NCBI RefSeq assembly: GCF_029866485.1
Contig: NZ_CP092332.1
Coordinates: 1,302,001-1,366,000 of the forward strand
Reading direction: 5' to 3'
Length of the DNA stretch: 64,000 nt
Origin: Flavobacterium keumense
Lineage (GTDB): Bacteria > Bacteroidota > Bacteroidia > Flavobacteriales > Flavobacteriaceae
Below, piece by piece: positions 8,029 through 16,948 of this stretch; the stretch's first letter is position 1, and each line of letters opens with the position of its first letter. The notes under the pieces are model-generated. The model was given only the letters and a program-made list of their open reading frames with translations. It was not told the origin of the DNA and did no database searches. The translations under genes and the position numbers were made by a program.

Positions 8029-8898
8029 ATGAAAGGAATTATACTCGCCGGAGGATCCGGTACTCGATTGCATCCCTTAACCTTAGCGATGAGCAAGCAG
8101 ATGATGCCGGTCTATGATAAGCCCATGATTTATTATCCGTTATCGACTTTGATGATGGCTGGGATTAACGAAATTTTGATTATTTCGACACCTCATGATT
8201 TGCCAAATTTTCAAAAATTGTTAGGCGATGGGGCAGCTATTGGATGTCAATTTAGTTATGCCGAGCAAGCCGTTCCGAATGGATTGGCACAGGCTTTTGT
8301 GATTGGGGCTGATTTTATTGGTGACGATTCGGTGGCGCTGGTATTGGGCGATAATATTTTCTTTGGGGCTAATATGCAAGAATTGTTGCGTTCTAATACA
8401 GCCCCTGATGGAGGTGTGGTATTTGCGTATCATGTTTCAGATCCGGAACGTTATGGCGTAGTAGAGTTTGATCATGAATTCAAAGCCCTTTCAATAGAAG
8501 AGAAACCATTGGAACCTAAATCGAATTTTGCTGTTCCAGGTTTGTATTTTTATGATAATTCAGTCGTTGAAATAGCCAAGAATATTCAGCCTTCTGCCCG
8601 TGGCGAATATGAAATTACTGATGTTAATAAAGAATATTTGCGACAAGGCAAGTTGAAAGTCGGAATTTTAAGTCGGGGAACGGCTTGGTTAGATACCGGA
8701 ACATTTGCTAGCTTGATGCAAGCAGGGCAGTTTGTACAAGTTTTAGAGGAGCGTCAAGGTTTGAAAGTAGGATGTATTGAAGAGATTGCTTGGCGTCAAG
8801 GATTTATTAGTTCAGAACAACTAAGAACAATAGCTGAACCCTTACGAAAATCGGGCTACGGGGATTATTTATTGGGATTGTTAAAGAATAAGTTGTAA
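8029..8898 (+). CDS. rfbA: Glucose-1-phosphate thymidylyltransferase
   Basis: A 289-residue RmlA nucleotidyltransferase making dTDP-glucose from dTTP and glucose-1-phosphate, the entry step of the rhamnose pathway. The signature [18 protein letters not shown] starts at residue 8 and contains the Gly-rich loop, the Arg and the Lys of the active site. VLGDNIFFG (metal-binding Asp) is at about 106-114, and the [16 protein letters not shown] segment at about 157-172. Length matches RmlA. It is the last of the rml genes, and a 127-base AT-rich gap separates it from the dehydratase gene. Confidence 0.97.
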   Translation: MKGIILAGGSGTRLHPLTLAMSKQMMPVYDKPMIYYPLSTLMMAGINEILIISTPHDLPNFQKLLGDGAAIGCQFSYAEQAVPNGLAQAFVIGADFIGDDSVALVLGDNIFFGANMQELLRSNTAPDGGVVFAYHVSDPERYGVVEFDHEFKALSIEEKPLEPKSNFAVPGLYFYDNSVVEIAKNIQPSARGEYEITDVNKEYLRQGKLKVGILSRGTAWLDTGTFASLMQAGQFVQVLEERQGLKVGCIEEIAWRQGFISSEQLRTIAEPLRKSGYGDYLLGLLKNKL

Positions 8899-9025
8899 GA
8901 TTTATTTGAGATTGATTGATATAAAATAATTTTATTTCGTTTAAATTGTTTATTTTTGGTTACTTTGTACTTAACTAAAAGTCCAAATTAAGTAATATTA
9001 ATTTTCTATTTCTCTGAATATCAGT

Positions 9026-10978
9026 ATGTCTAAAAAAGAAACTCATTTTATGTCGTTTTTTTCAAGAGAAAATCTAAGGTTTAACATTAGTAGTCTGAAT
9101 TACCTCCCTCGTTGGATTATACTTTCCATTGATTTTGGAGTACTTATATCGGCTTGTTTGTTTAATTTTTTGTTGTTCAGAGGGACAGGAGTTGATTTTG
9201 TCATTACACCTCATTGGGAAGTATTTGTTGGGTTTTTTCTATTGGTCAATCTTTTTTCGTTTTGGATCTTTAGAACCTATTCGGGTATTATTCGTCATTC
9301 TTCTTATATTGATGCTGTAAAATTACTCTTCTCACAAGTTTTTGTTTTGGTCTTTTTCTTGATTTTTAACTTGGTTTATGAGTTTCGATTTGAAGAAAAA
9401 GTTTTCCTAAATACCGCATTGTTAATTAATACAGTATTTTCGTTTTGTGGCTTGTTCTTATACCGAGTACTTGTAAAACGTACGTTTGAATTGTATTTTT
9501 CGGACAATTCAAAGCAAAAGTTAGTAAAAACGATTATATACGGTACTGACGCTAATGCCTTATCTGTTGCCAATGCCTTGAATTCAGAAACTCCGGCTCG
9601 TTTTAAAGTACTTGGGTTTGTGGATCATCACAATCAAAATGTTTCTAAACGAATGTTGGATTTGCCTATTTTGGCACAAAAGAAAAAATTACCTGCTTTG
9701 ATGCGTTCCATGAATGCAGAAGGGGTAATTATTGCTGATAAGAGTTTAACTAAAGAAGAACAAATTTATATTGTAGATCAATGTTTGGAGTACAATTATA
9801 AAGTATTTACAGTTCCTTTGATTACCAATTGGGAGAATCAAAAAGAGATCTCTCAAAAAATTAAAAACATTCAAATTGAAGATTTATTGGAGCGAAAGCC
9901 AATTGTATTGGATAATTCGGCTATTTCAAAACAAATAAAATCGAAAACTATATTAATCACAGGTGCTGCGGGTTCAATAGGGAGTGAGATAGTTCGTCAA
10001 GTATTAGCATTTAAGCCAAAAGTAATCTTAATGTTAGATCAAGCGGAAACGCCTTTGCACCAACTAACCCTTGAAATGCAAAGCATCACTACCGATACGG
10101 TTATTCGTAGTTTGATTGCTGATGTTCGAAGTAAGAAAGCCATGGAATCAGTTTTTGCAACACATCAACCGCAGGTGGTGTATCACGCGGCAGCCTATAA
10201 GCACGTTCCGTTAATGGAAGAAAATCCCGCACAAGCCATTGTAACAAATGTAAAAGGAACTAAAAATGTAGCTGATTTATCTTGTAAGTATGGTGTCGCT
10301 AAGTTTGTTATGGTTTCTACAGACAAAGCAGTTAATCCTTCTAACGTAATGGGTGCTAGTAAACGTATTGCCGAAAAATATGTACAGTCCTTACAATGGA
10401 AACATTCAAAAGAAAATACCGGTGTTGTCACTAAATTTATTACGACTCGTTTTGGAAATGTTTTGGGGTCTAACGGATCGGTAGTGCCTTTATTTACGAA
10501 ACAAATTGCAGCAGGTGGCCCGGTGACCATTACGCATAAAGATATTATACGTTATTTTATGACGATTCCTGAAGCGTGTCAACTGGTTTTGGAAGCCGGT
10601 GCTATGGGGAACGGAGGTGAAATCTATATTTTTGATATGGGTAAACCTGTTAGAATTTATGATTTAGCACTTAAAATGATTAAGTTGGCTGGATTTGTTC
10701 CTAATGTTGATATTGCTATTGAGGAAGTAGGACTTCGACCAGGAGAGAAATTGTATGAAGAGTTGTTGAATGATTCGGCTAAAACAATTCCGACGTATCA
10801 CGAGAAGATTATGATTGCTCAAGAAATGGAGGAGGAGTTTGAAGAGTTGCATCTCGATATTATTGAATTGATTACAGGTTCCGATATTTTTGATAATGAT
10901 ACCATTGTGAGTAGAATGAAGAAAATTGTACCGGAGTTTAAGAGTATGAATTCGACTTTTGCGGTACTAGATAATTAA
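9026..10978 (+). CDS. Membrane-bound nucleotide-sugar 4,6-dehydratase (WbpM/CapD/FlaA1 type)
   Basis: A 650-residue protein with four predicted membrane helices in about residues 30-150, a CoA-binding-like Rossmann region at about 165-290, and a C-terminal SDR dehydratase domain starting with the loop TGAAGSIGSE at about 312-321. The catalytic region reads STDKAVNPSNVMGASKRIAE. The usual Tyr of Tyr-x-x-x-Lys is replaced by Met, which is the known Ser-Met-Lys pattern of the WbpM/FlaA1 family of UDP-N-acetylglucosamine dehydratases. It probably makes a UDP-4-keto-6-deoxy-HexNAc at the inner membrane for the initiating sugar. A second in-frame ATG lies 24 bases downstream; the first is used. A strong terminator follows. 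Confidence 0.92.
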   Translation: MSKKETHFMSFFSRENLRFNISSLNYLPRWIILSIDFGVLISACLFNFLLFRGTGVDFVITPHWEVFVGFFLLVNLFSFWIFRTYSGIIRHSSYIDAVKLLFSQVFVLVFFLIFNLVYEFRFEEKVFLNTALLINTVFSFCGLFLYRVLVKRTFELYFSDNSKQKLVKTIIYGTDANALSVANALNSETPARFKVLGFVDHHNQNVSKRMLDLPILAQKKKLPALMRSMNAEGVIIADKSLTKEEQIYIVDQCLEYNYKVFTVPLITNWENQKEISQKIKNIQIEDLLERKPIVLDNSAISKQIKSKTILITGAAGSIGSEIVRQVLAFKPKVILMLDQAETPLHQLTLEMQSITTDTVIRSLIADVRSKKAMESVFATHQPQVVYHAAAYKHVPLMEENPAQAIVTNVKGTKNVADLSCKYGVAKFVMVSTDKAVNPSNVMGASKRIAEKYVQSLQWKHSKENTGVVTKFITTRFGNVLGSNGSVVPLFTKQIAAGGPVTITHKDIIRYFMTIPEACQLVLEAGAMGNGGEIYIFDMGKPVRIYDLALKMIKLAGFVPNVDIAIEEVGLRPGEKLYEELLNDSAKTIPTYHEKIMIAQEMEEEFEELHLDIIELITGSDIFDNDTIVSRMKKIVPEFKSMNSTFAVLDN

Positions 10979-11001
10979 TTACGATTTCACTAATCGACTA
11001 C

Positions 11002-11038
11002 AAATCCCTGGAGAACTATTCTTTGGGGATTTTTTTTT
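11002..11038 (+). terminator. Intrinsic terminator at the end of the rml/dehydratase run
   Basis: AAATCCC at 11002-11008 pairs with GGGATTT at 11026-11032. Inside it, three wobble pairs and AGAA/TTCT continue the stem to a three-base loop, and eight T residues follow. It lies 23 bases after the dehydratase stop codon and marks the end of that transcription unit. Confidence 0.88.
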
Positions 11039-11295
11039 GACTCGTAAACCGTAACTCGTAACTCGATATTTTAAAACCATTTAAGTCATATAAGGAAAAT
11101 TAAGAAGTCGCTTCGCTTTGTTACAGCGCATTTAAGTAGCACATCACGAACACTTATTTTAGGAATTGTTACATTTTCAAATTTTCAAATTGATACATTC
11201 TAAAATCGTACTTCGTAAATCGTCACTCGTATATAAAATTAGTTTGTAAAAAGAATAAATGGTAATTTCGCGCTTGAAAATTAGAAACCCTAATT
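11039..11295. repeat. Dispersed repeats in inverted orientation before the MBOAT gene
   Basis: The same families as upstream appear here reverse-complemented: CGTAACTCGTAACTCG runs at 11040-11070, the AAACCATTTAAGTCATATAA ... AAGAAGTCGCTTCGC family at about 11075-11122, and ACTTCGTAAATCGTCACTCG at about 11210-11232. So the orientation of the repeats flips between the rml spacers and this one, although the genes keep the same direction. No gene is seen. Confidence 0.75.
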
Positions 11296-12729
11296 ATGTT
11301 TTTTAACTCGTTAAGTTTTGCGGTTTTTTTGCCCATAGTATTTGTACTGTATTGGTTTGTGTTTAACAAAAGTAAAGCCAGTCAGAATGCCGTGCTAATT
11401 GTAGCGAGCTATTATTTTTATTCGTGTTGGGATTGGCGGTTTTTGTTCTTGTTGGTCTTTTCTACTTTTTTGGATTACTACACAGGACTTCGAATTGAAA
11501 AAGGGACTACTGAAAAAGGAAGGAAATTTTGGTTTTGGCTGAGTATTACTGTTAATCTGGGTTTTCTAGGAGTTTTTAAGTACTATAATTTTTTTGCTAG
11601 TTCGCTATCCGAAGCGTTGAATGCTATTGGGTTATCCACTAGTCCGTTGTTATTGAATGTGGTGTTGCCCGTTGGGATTTCGTTTTATACGTTTCACGGC
11701 TTGTCGTATGTGATTGATATTTATTTGAAGCGCATCAAGGCCGAAACGAACTTTGTGGATTATTCTCTTTTTGTCAGTTACTTTCCACTACTAGTCGCTG
11801 GACCTATTGAAAGAGCTACTCATTTATTGCCACAGGTAAAAATTAAACGTCATTTTGATTTTGAGAAAGCCAAAGAAGGGGTGTATCAATTTCTTTGGGG
11901 CTTGGTCAAAAAAGTGGTTATTGCCGATACCTGTGCGACCTATGCCAATGCGATTTTTGATTATTATCCCAATATGAATTCGCTTTCCTTGATTTTGGGA
12001 GCGGTGTATTTCGCCTTTCAGATTTATGGTGATTTCTCGGGTTACTCGGATATGGCGTTAGGGATGTCGAAGTTGTTTGGGATTGATTTGTTGCGCAATT
12101 TCAATTATCCGTATTTTTCAAGGGATATTGCCGAGTTTTGGCGCCGTTGGCATATTTCACTTTCGTCTTGGTTCCGAGATTATTTGTACATTCCGTTAGG
12201 TGGAAGTAGTGGCGGTATGGGTATGAAAATTCGCAATACGTTTATCATTTTCTTGGTGAGTGGTTTTTGGCATGGCGCCAATTGGACATTTATTGCTTGG
12301 GGATTGATTAATGCGGTGTACTTTTTACCCTTATTACTTTTGAAAAAGAACCGAACCAATATGGAAACCGTAGTATTGACTCGCGATTGGCATTCGGTTC
12401 GCGTTGTTGGGAGTATTTTGAGTACGTTTTTGTTGAGTTGTTTGGCTTGGATTTTCTTTAGGGCCAATTCGATACAGCAGGCGTTGCGTTATATTCAGCG
12501 CATATTCACCGAGCAGCATTTTGTTTCTCAGTTTTTGAAAAATGAACGGTACAACTATGAGTTGTTGTTTTTGATTGGTGCCTTTGTAATAGTCGAGTGG
12601 AATTCTCGTACGAAAGTGGAGCCAATTTCAGGGAACTATAGTGGTTTGAAATTAGTGTTGTGCTTGGCTGCAATTTTGGCTTTGGGCACTTTTTCGGATT
12701 ATAAGGAATTTATTTATTTTCAGTTTTAA
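11296..12729 (+). CDS. MBOAT family O-acyltransferase (AlgI/DltB-like)
   Basis: A 477-residue polytopic inner-membrane protein. MBOAT marks are YFSRDIAEFWRRWHISLSSW at about residues 274-293, FRDYLYIPLGG at about 294-304, and the presumed catalytic His in SGFWHGANWTF at about residue 326. Members such as AlgI hand acyl (usually acetyl) groups across the membrane to a partner that modifies a polysaccharide. The next gene overlaps its stop codon by one base (TAATG), so the two are translationally coupled. Their product is probably an O-acetyl modification of the polymer made by this cluster. The acyl group and target are inference. Confidence 0.93.
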   Translation: MFFNSLSFAVFLPIVFVLYWFVFNKSKASQNAVLIVASYYFYSCWDWRFLFLLVFSTFLDYYTGLRIEKGTTEKGRKFWFWLSITVNLGFLGVFKYYNFFASSLSEALNAIGLSTSPLLLNVVLPVGISFYTFHGLSYVIDIYLKRIKAETNFVDYSLFVSYFPLLVAGPIERATHLLPQVKIKRHFDFEKAKEGVYQFLWGLVKKVVIADTCATYANAIFDYYPNMNSLSLILGAVYFAFQIYGDFSGYSDMALGMSKLFGIDLLRNFNYPYFSRDIAEFWRRWHISLSSWFRDYLYIPLGGSSGGMGMKIRNTFIIFLVSGFWHGANWTFIAWGLINAVYFLPLLLLKKNRTNMETVVLTRDWHSVRVVGSILSTFLLSCLAWIFFRANSIQQALRYIQRIFTEQHFVSQFLKNERYNYELLFLIGAFVIVEWNSRTKVEPISGNYSGLKLVLCLAAILALGTFSDYKEFIYFQF

Positions 12730-13607
12730 TGCAAAAATTTATACGTTTAATTGCCTTTATAGTAGTTGCTGTCATGCTTTTGGCAGTGGTTTTGGATTGG
12801 GTGTACACCACTATTTTTCAGCAATCATCGATGAGAGGGAAAATTGAATATGTGTATCACGCTCGTCCGCAACAGTATGATGTGGTTTTTTTAGGTTCGT
12901 CAAGAGCCAACAATCATTTTGTAGCGCCCTTATTTGAAGCCAAAGGTCTCAAGACGTTCAACTATGGGATGAGTGCGTCGCATTTGTTTGAGGCTTCTTT
13001 GCTATTGAAATTGATGGTAGAACGCCATTTTGTGATCAAGAAATTGATCCTTGAGACCGATATGAATTTGGCTAATGAGAAAAGAGATGCTGGAATTTCG
13101 GCTCAATTTTTACCCTATTTGCATGATTCGGAGATGATTCGGAATCATTTTGCTCAAGAAGAAGACTTTTGGAAGTTGTATTATATTCCGTTTTATCGCT
13201 ATGTGGCTTTTGATGCTAAAATTGGCTTTCGAGAAATGAACCGAAGTTGGCGTGGTGTTCCTACTAATTATTTGGAAAATTTGGGGTATCATCCTTTGAG
13301 TGGTAAGAAGAAGGGAAATATGAAGAATGATATTCGTGCGTTGAATCCGCTTGACAATAAATACTACAAAGAAATTAAGGCTATTTGTAAAGCGCATCAT
13401 ATCCAATTGATTGCGATTATGACTCCAATGTGTTCCAATGTCAAGGGAATGGACTATTTTGATAAAGTCAAATCCAAATATCCAGAGATTTACAATTATG
13501 AAAATGTGGTGGAAGGCGATCAGTATTTTTCTTCTTGCGGGCATTTGAACGATGCAGGTGCTCGACTATTTACCGCTAGAATTTTGAGGGATTTCTTTGG
13601 GAAGTAG
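12729..13607 (+). CDS. SGNH-hydrolase-like acetyltransferase partner of the MBOAT protein
   Basis: A 292-residue protein anchored by one N-terminal membrane helix (about residues 5-27) with the rest likely periplasmic. VVFLGSSRANNHF at about 52-64 fits SGNH block I (Ser in GSS) with an Asn downstream. GHLNDAGARLF near the C-terminus fits block V with the catalytic His. The Asp normally three residues before that His appears as Ser in YFSSCGH, so the triad may be non-standard. Together with the MBOAT gene this forms an AlgI/AlgJ-like export-and-transfer pair. Specific family assignment is not certain. Confidence 0.75.
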   Translation: MQKFIRLIAFIVVAVMLLAVVLDWVYTTIFQQSSMRGKIEYVYHARPQQYDVVFLGSSRANNHFVAPLFEAKGLKTFNYGMSASHLFEASLLLKLMVERHFVIKKLILETDMNLANEKRDAGISAQFLPYLHDSEMIRNHFAQEEDFWKLYYIPFYRYVAFDAKIGFREMNRSWRGVPTNYLENLGYHPLSGKKKGNMKNDIRALNPLDNKYYKEIKAICKAHHIQLIAIMTPMCSNVKGMDYFDKVKSKYPEIYNYENVVEGDQYFSSCGHLNDAGARLFTARILRDFFGK

Positions 13608-13867
13608 GGATTGGTTGTCAGTTGTTGGTTATTTGTAAATAGCTTCGCTCCCCACATACTCTGCTCCAAGTATTCGCAGACTTTGGCTTTGCCTCGGGTC
13701 GTAAATCGTACCTCGCAAATCGTAAATTTCAAACCATATAGGGTATATAAGGAAATATAAGAAGCTTTTTTAAGACCAATATTTTAAACCATTAAGAAAT
13801 TAAGATTCATTAAGATATACTTGTTTTCAAATTGTTATATCGTAAATCGTAAATCCAATATCGTAAA
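13608..13867. repeat. Repeat-filled spacer at the end of the polysaccharide region
   Basis: Besides the second 63-bp repeat copy, this spacer has inverted-orientation copies of the small families: CGTAAATCGTACCTCGCAAA at about 13701-13720, AAACCATATAGGGTATATAA followed by GGAAATATAAGAAGC at about 13731-13766, and AAACCATTAAGAAATTAAGA at about 13787-13806. The last resembles the arms of the hairpin at 43280. Convergent genes flank it; no classical terminator was recognised. Confidence 0.75.
13640..13702 (+). repeat. 63-bp direct repeat, copy 2
   Basis: Identical in sequence and orientation to 436-498. It lies 33 bases after the end of the SGNH gene. With copy 1 it frames a 13-kb stretch that includes all polysaccharide genes in the window except the first cupin gene. 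Confidence 0.9.
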
Positions 13868-14977
13868 TTAAAATCGTCGTTTGAGAATAAGTCCGTTAGT
13901 AATGATTAAGGGTGTTACAATCCAAAGATGGGCTTTGTTGATTATGATAAGAGTATAGATTACTAATGCTACTAAGTTAAACCAAAATGTGTATTGTATT
14001 CCCTTTATATTGTTTGCTTTAGCAAAATACAATAAAGCAATTAGACTGGGATTAAATAACAAGATGTTATAATTGTTGGCTAGTTCTAAGTGGGTAGAAT
14101 ACATTCCTAAAAAGGCAAATACCATCCCTAAAAATGCCATTGTTATTAGGTATATTTTGTCAATACTGCTTTTGTTGAGTATTAGAATTAGTCCTAAAAA
14201 GAGTAAGTAAGTGTAAGGATTGTTCCACCAAGAAGAATTGGGTTCTGGTTCAAATTCCAATACCGTTTTATTTTCTTTTACAATAGGGTGTTGGTTTAGT
14301 TTGATTTGGTTGAGACTTTTTTGGAGTTCAAAAGGCAAAAAGATGCTTGTGCCTAGTTGATCTGTTTTTGTTCCAAAGAGGATACTCGTTCCTAGCTGCT
14401 CGTAAAAATGGTGGTTAAAATAAGGGTATAAAATGGTTCGGTAACTTTTATCTGTATCTCCTTTTTTTACAATTACTTTTTGATTTAAGGAACGGTTGAG
14501 TGCATCCACCGCCATAGACGTGCAGTTTTGGTCAATGAATTTATAGATGTATTCTCGATTTTCTAATTGTAGGGATTGGTTCAGGTTGTCAAATAATCGT
14601 TGTTTTTGTGCTGCCGAAATGTTGAGGACTTGTTCGTAAACAGAGCGCTTTTCGAAGGTGTAATTCGCAATGAAATCGGCATACGAATTAGCGACAGCAA
14701 AATAGTGCAGGTTTCCTTTAACGAATTTCATGGCAAAATTAGAGGTGCTAAAGTCGAATGCGCCATAATTATACACTACGTCAATTCCGTTGATGGTATC
14801 TGTTATTCGGATGGCAGTGTGGCCAAAAAGAGCATAGATTTCATTGCTTGTTCCGCAGGTTAGTACACTTGCTTTGGCTTCTTTGGAAAGCGTTATGTTT
14901 TGTGCAAAACTAATTTGTAGACTTAAGGCAAATAGGGTGAAAAAGACTGTTTTTTTTAGCACGGAATACTTCATCAT
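13868..14977 (-). CDS. DUF4105 (Lnb N-terminal periplasmic domain) envelope protein
   Basis: A 369-residue protein with a signal peptide ending in FAQ at about residue 26. A DUF4105 domain covers about residues 35-190. The C-terminal third has several hydrophobic helices (about 255-365). DUF4105 is the periplasmic domain of the lipoprotein N-acyltransferase Lnb of Gram-positive bacteria, thought to use a Cys/His pair. Candidates here are the His in YALFGHTAIRI (about 52) and the Cys in DQNCTSMAVDAL (about 151). It may therefore act on lipoproteins at the inner membrane, but this is inference from the family. It is divergent from pssA, the phospholipid gene next door. Confidence 0.75.
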   Translation of the reverse strand: MMKYSVLKKTVFFTLFALSLQISFAQNITLSKEAKASVLTCGTSNEIYALFGHTAIRITDTINGIDVVYNYGAFDFSTSNFAMKFVKGNLHYFAVANSYADFIANYTFEKRSVYEQVLNISAAQKQRLFDNLNQSLQLENREYIYKFIDQNCTSMAVDALNRSLNQKVIVKKGDTDKSYRTILYPYFNHHFYEQLGTSILFGTKTDQLGTSIFLPFELQKSLNQIKLNQHPIVKENKTVLEFEPEPNSSWWNNPYTYLLFLGLILILNKSSIDKIYLITMAFLGMVFAFLGMYSTHLELANNYNILLFNPSLIALLYFAKANNIKGIQYTFWFNLVALVIYTLIIINKAHLWIVTPLIITNGLILKRRF

Positions 14978-15158
14978 AATAGGTTATTGGGCAGTGTTAT
15001 TCTTATTGCCAAAAATACTCTTTTTTATAAAGTGAATCTATCTCTGTGTTCTAAAATAATAGTAAAGTAAGAGCTCTGAATGAAAAATGGGGCTTAAATC
15101 TCACGTCCTTGAAATTATTATATTAAATTTGCTCTCAACGATCTGTAGACTTTATATT

Positions 15159-15893
15159 ATGATGACTATTAAAAAACACGTCCCTAATGTGATTACTTTG
15201 CTCAATCTTTTCTGTGGCTGTATTGCTATGGTATTTGCTTTGAACAATGATTTCGAAATGGCTTTTTATTTTGTGAGCTTGGGGATTTTCTTGGATTTTT
15301 TTGATGGTTTTTTTGCGCGCTTGTTTCAGGTTTCTAGTCCGTTAGGCTTGCAATTGGATTCATTAGCCGATATGGTGACTAGTGGGGTTGTGCCTGGGGT
15401 TGTTATGTACCAATTACTAGGGAGTTCAAGTGGTTATCCAAAGTTAGGTTGGGCCGTTGAACCGTTTCCGTTTCTAGGCTTTTGGATTGCTTTGGGATCG
15501 TGCTATCGTTTGGCTAATTTTAATATTGATACCCGTCAAACGGATTCTTTTATTGGCTTGCCTACACCAGCTAATGCGTTATTTATTTTGAGTTTGCCTC
15601 TAGTATTGCGTTATTCCGATTCGATGTTGGTTTTGGAATTATTGACTAATCCGTGGGTATTAATAGCGATTATTTTCTTGAGTGTGTATTTGTTAAATGC
15701 TGAAATCCCTTTGTTTTCTTTAAAAATCAAGACGTTTAGTGTGCAGAAGAATGCGCTGCAAATAGGCTTTTTAGTAGCTTCACTTTTACTGTTGGTATTT
15801 TTTCAGTATGCTGGGATTCCTTTAGTGATTGTATTCTATGTGTTGCTTTCTGTTGCTAATAATGCCTTTGCAAAAATGAACAAGTTAGCGTAA
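15159..15893 (+). CDS. pssA: CDP-diacylglycerol-serine O-phosphatidyltransferase
   Basis: A 244-residue integral membrane enzyme that joins serine to CDP-diacylglycerol, the committed step to phosphatidylethanolamine. The CDP-alcohol phosphatidyltransferase signature is present as DGFFAR, then Gly and two Asp at the right spacing (PLGLQLDSLAD). It lies at about residues 45-70 and is followed by further membrane helices. The frame extends upstream to an ATG at 15087, but those 24 residues are absent from the usual family start (MTIKKHxPNxITLLNLFCG), so the ATG at 15159 (or the adjacent one at 15162) is preferred. Confidence 0.94.
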   Translation: MMTIKKHVPNVITLLNLFCGCIAMVFALNNDFEMAFYFVSLGIFLDFFDGFFARLFQVSSPLGLQLDSLADMVTSGVVPGVVMYQLLGSSSGYPKLGWAVEPFPFLGFWIALGSCYRLANFNIDTRQTDSFIGLPTPANALFILSLPLVLRYSDSMLVLELLTNPWVLIAIIFLSVYLLNAEIPLFSLKIKTFSVQKNALQIGFLVASLLLLVFFQYAGIPLVIVFYVLLSVANNAFAKMNKLA

Positions 15894-15905
15894 TACAAAA
15901 ATCAT

Positions 15906-16130
15906 TTATTTCGATTTAGCGAAATAGACGATTGCACTACAAAATACAATCATAGCTAGTAATAGTAAAATTGATTTTGGATTAGCAAAGTTTACGGTCC
16001 AACCCATCCAAGGATTTCGTTTAGGCGGAAGCAATCTATGATCTTGTTTGTTGAAATAAAAAATTCCCCATATCCAATGATTCGGATCTTGATGACTTTG
16101 ATTTAATTCTTCAGGGGAAAGTTTATTCAT
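15906..16130 (-). CDS. DUF5808 small membrane protein
   Basis: A 74-residue protein with the DUF5808 pattern: HWIWGIFYFNKQDHRLLPPK at about residues 18-37, then a Trp-Asn-rich turn (GWTVNFANP) and one C-terminal membrane helix at about 53-70. Function unknown. Its start codon is one base away from the stop of lptB, so it is probably co-transcribed with it. It converges with pssA. Confidence 0.8.
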   Translation of the reverse strand: MNKLSPEELNQSHQDPNHWIWGIFYFNKQDHRLLPPKRNPWMGWTVNFANPKSILLLLAMIVFCSAIVYFAKSK

Positions 16131-16131
16131 T

Positions 16132-16872
16132 TTAAAATTCTAATTTTTTCTTTCTCAATTCGAAGTTCTGTCCTAAATATACTCGGCGTACCATTTCGTC
16201 TTCCACTAATTCTTCAGGTATTCCTGCTTTCAGGATTCCACCTTCAAACATCAAGTACGTTTTGTCCGTAATGGCTAGTGTTTCTTGCACATTATGGTCG
16301 GTAATTAAGATACCGATGTTTTTATTTTTTAATTGGGCTACAATACGCTGTATGTCTTCCACCGCTACAGGGTCTACCCCTGCAAAAGGTTCGTCTAATA
16401 AGATGAACTTAGGGTCGGTGGCTAAACAACGTGCAATTTCGGTACGACGTCTTTCTCCACCTGATAGTAAATCGCCTCGGTTGGTTCGGATGTGTTCCAA
16501 ACTGAATTCGGCAATTAAACTTTCCATTTTGGCTTCCTGTTCTGCTTTTGATAAGTTGGTCAATTGCAGTACACTTAATATATTGTCTTCAATACTTAGC
16601 TTTCTAAAAACAGAGGCTTCTTGCGCTAAGTAGCCAATTCCTGCTTGAGCTCTTTTGTACATTGGGTAATCCGTAATGTCCAAATTATCTAAATGTATAC
16701 TGCCTGCATTGGGTTTTACTAAGCCTACAATCATGTAAAAAGAAGTGGTTTTACCCGCTCCGTTAGGACCTAAAAGTCCTACGATTTCTCCTTGGTTTAC
16801 TTCTACCGAAATCCCTTTTACGACACTGCGGCCCTTGTAGGTTTTGATTAGATTGTCTGCTTTTAATATCAT
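16132..16872 (-). CDS. lptB: LPS export ABC transporter ATP-binding protein
   Basis: A 246-residue ABC ATPase that powers lipopolysaccharide extraction from the inner membrane as part of LptB2FG. Walker A is GPNGAGKTTS at about residues 35-44. The family-typical Q-loop region IGYLAQEASVFRKL is at about 79-92, the signature LLSGGERRRTEIAR at about 135-148, and Walker B with FILLDEPFAGVDP at about 155-167. Length and motif wording match LptB rather than other ABC proteins. The neighbouring kdsD-like gene also serves LPS core synthesis. Confidence 0.95.
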   Translation of the reverse strand: MILKADNLIKTYKGRSVVKGISVEVNQGEIVGLLGPNGAGKTTSFYMIVGLVKPNAGSIHLDNLDITDYPMYKRAQAGIGYLAQEASVFRKLSIEDNILSVLQLTNLSKAEQEAKMESLIAEFSLEHIRTNRGDLLSGGERRRTEIARCLATDPKFILLDEPFAGVDPVAVEDIQRIVAQLKNKNIGILITDHNVQETLAITDKTYLMFEGGILKAGIPEELVEDEMVRRVYLGQNFELRKKKLEF

Positions 16873-16948
16873 AGTCTAATGTGTAAATGAATCACTTCCT
16901 AAATGTAGCAATTGGTTTATTGTTACATTGGCAATATTGTTACATTAT

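Noticed and set aside
10195..10530. A 111-codon minus-strand frame inside the dehydratase gene
   Set aside because: Antisense shadow of the conserved catalytic domain, with no independent support.
340..13867. Insertion sequences behind the repeat families
   Set aside because: No transposase frame or target-site duplication was found, only short non-coding elements.
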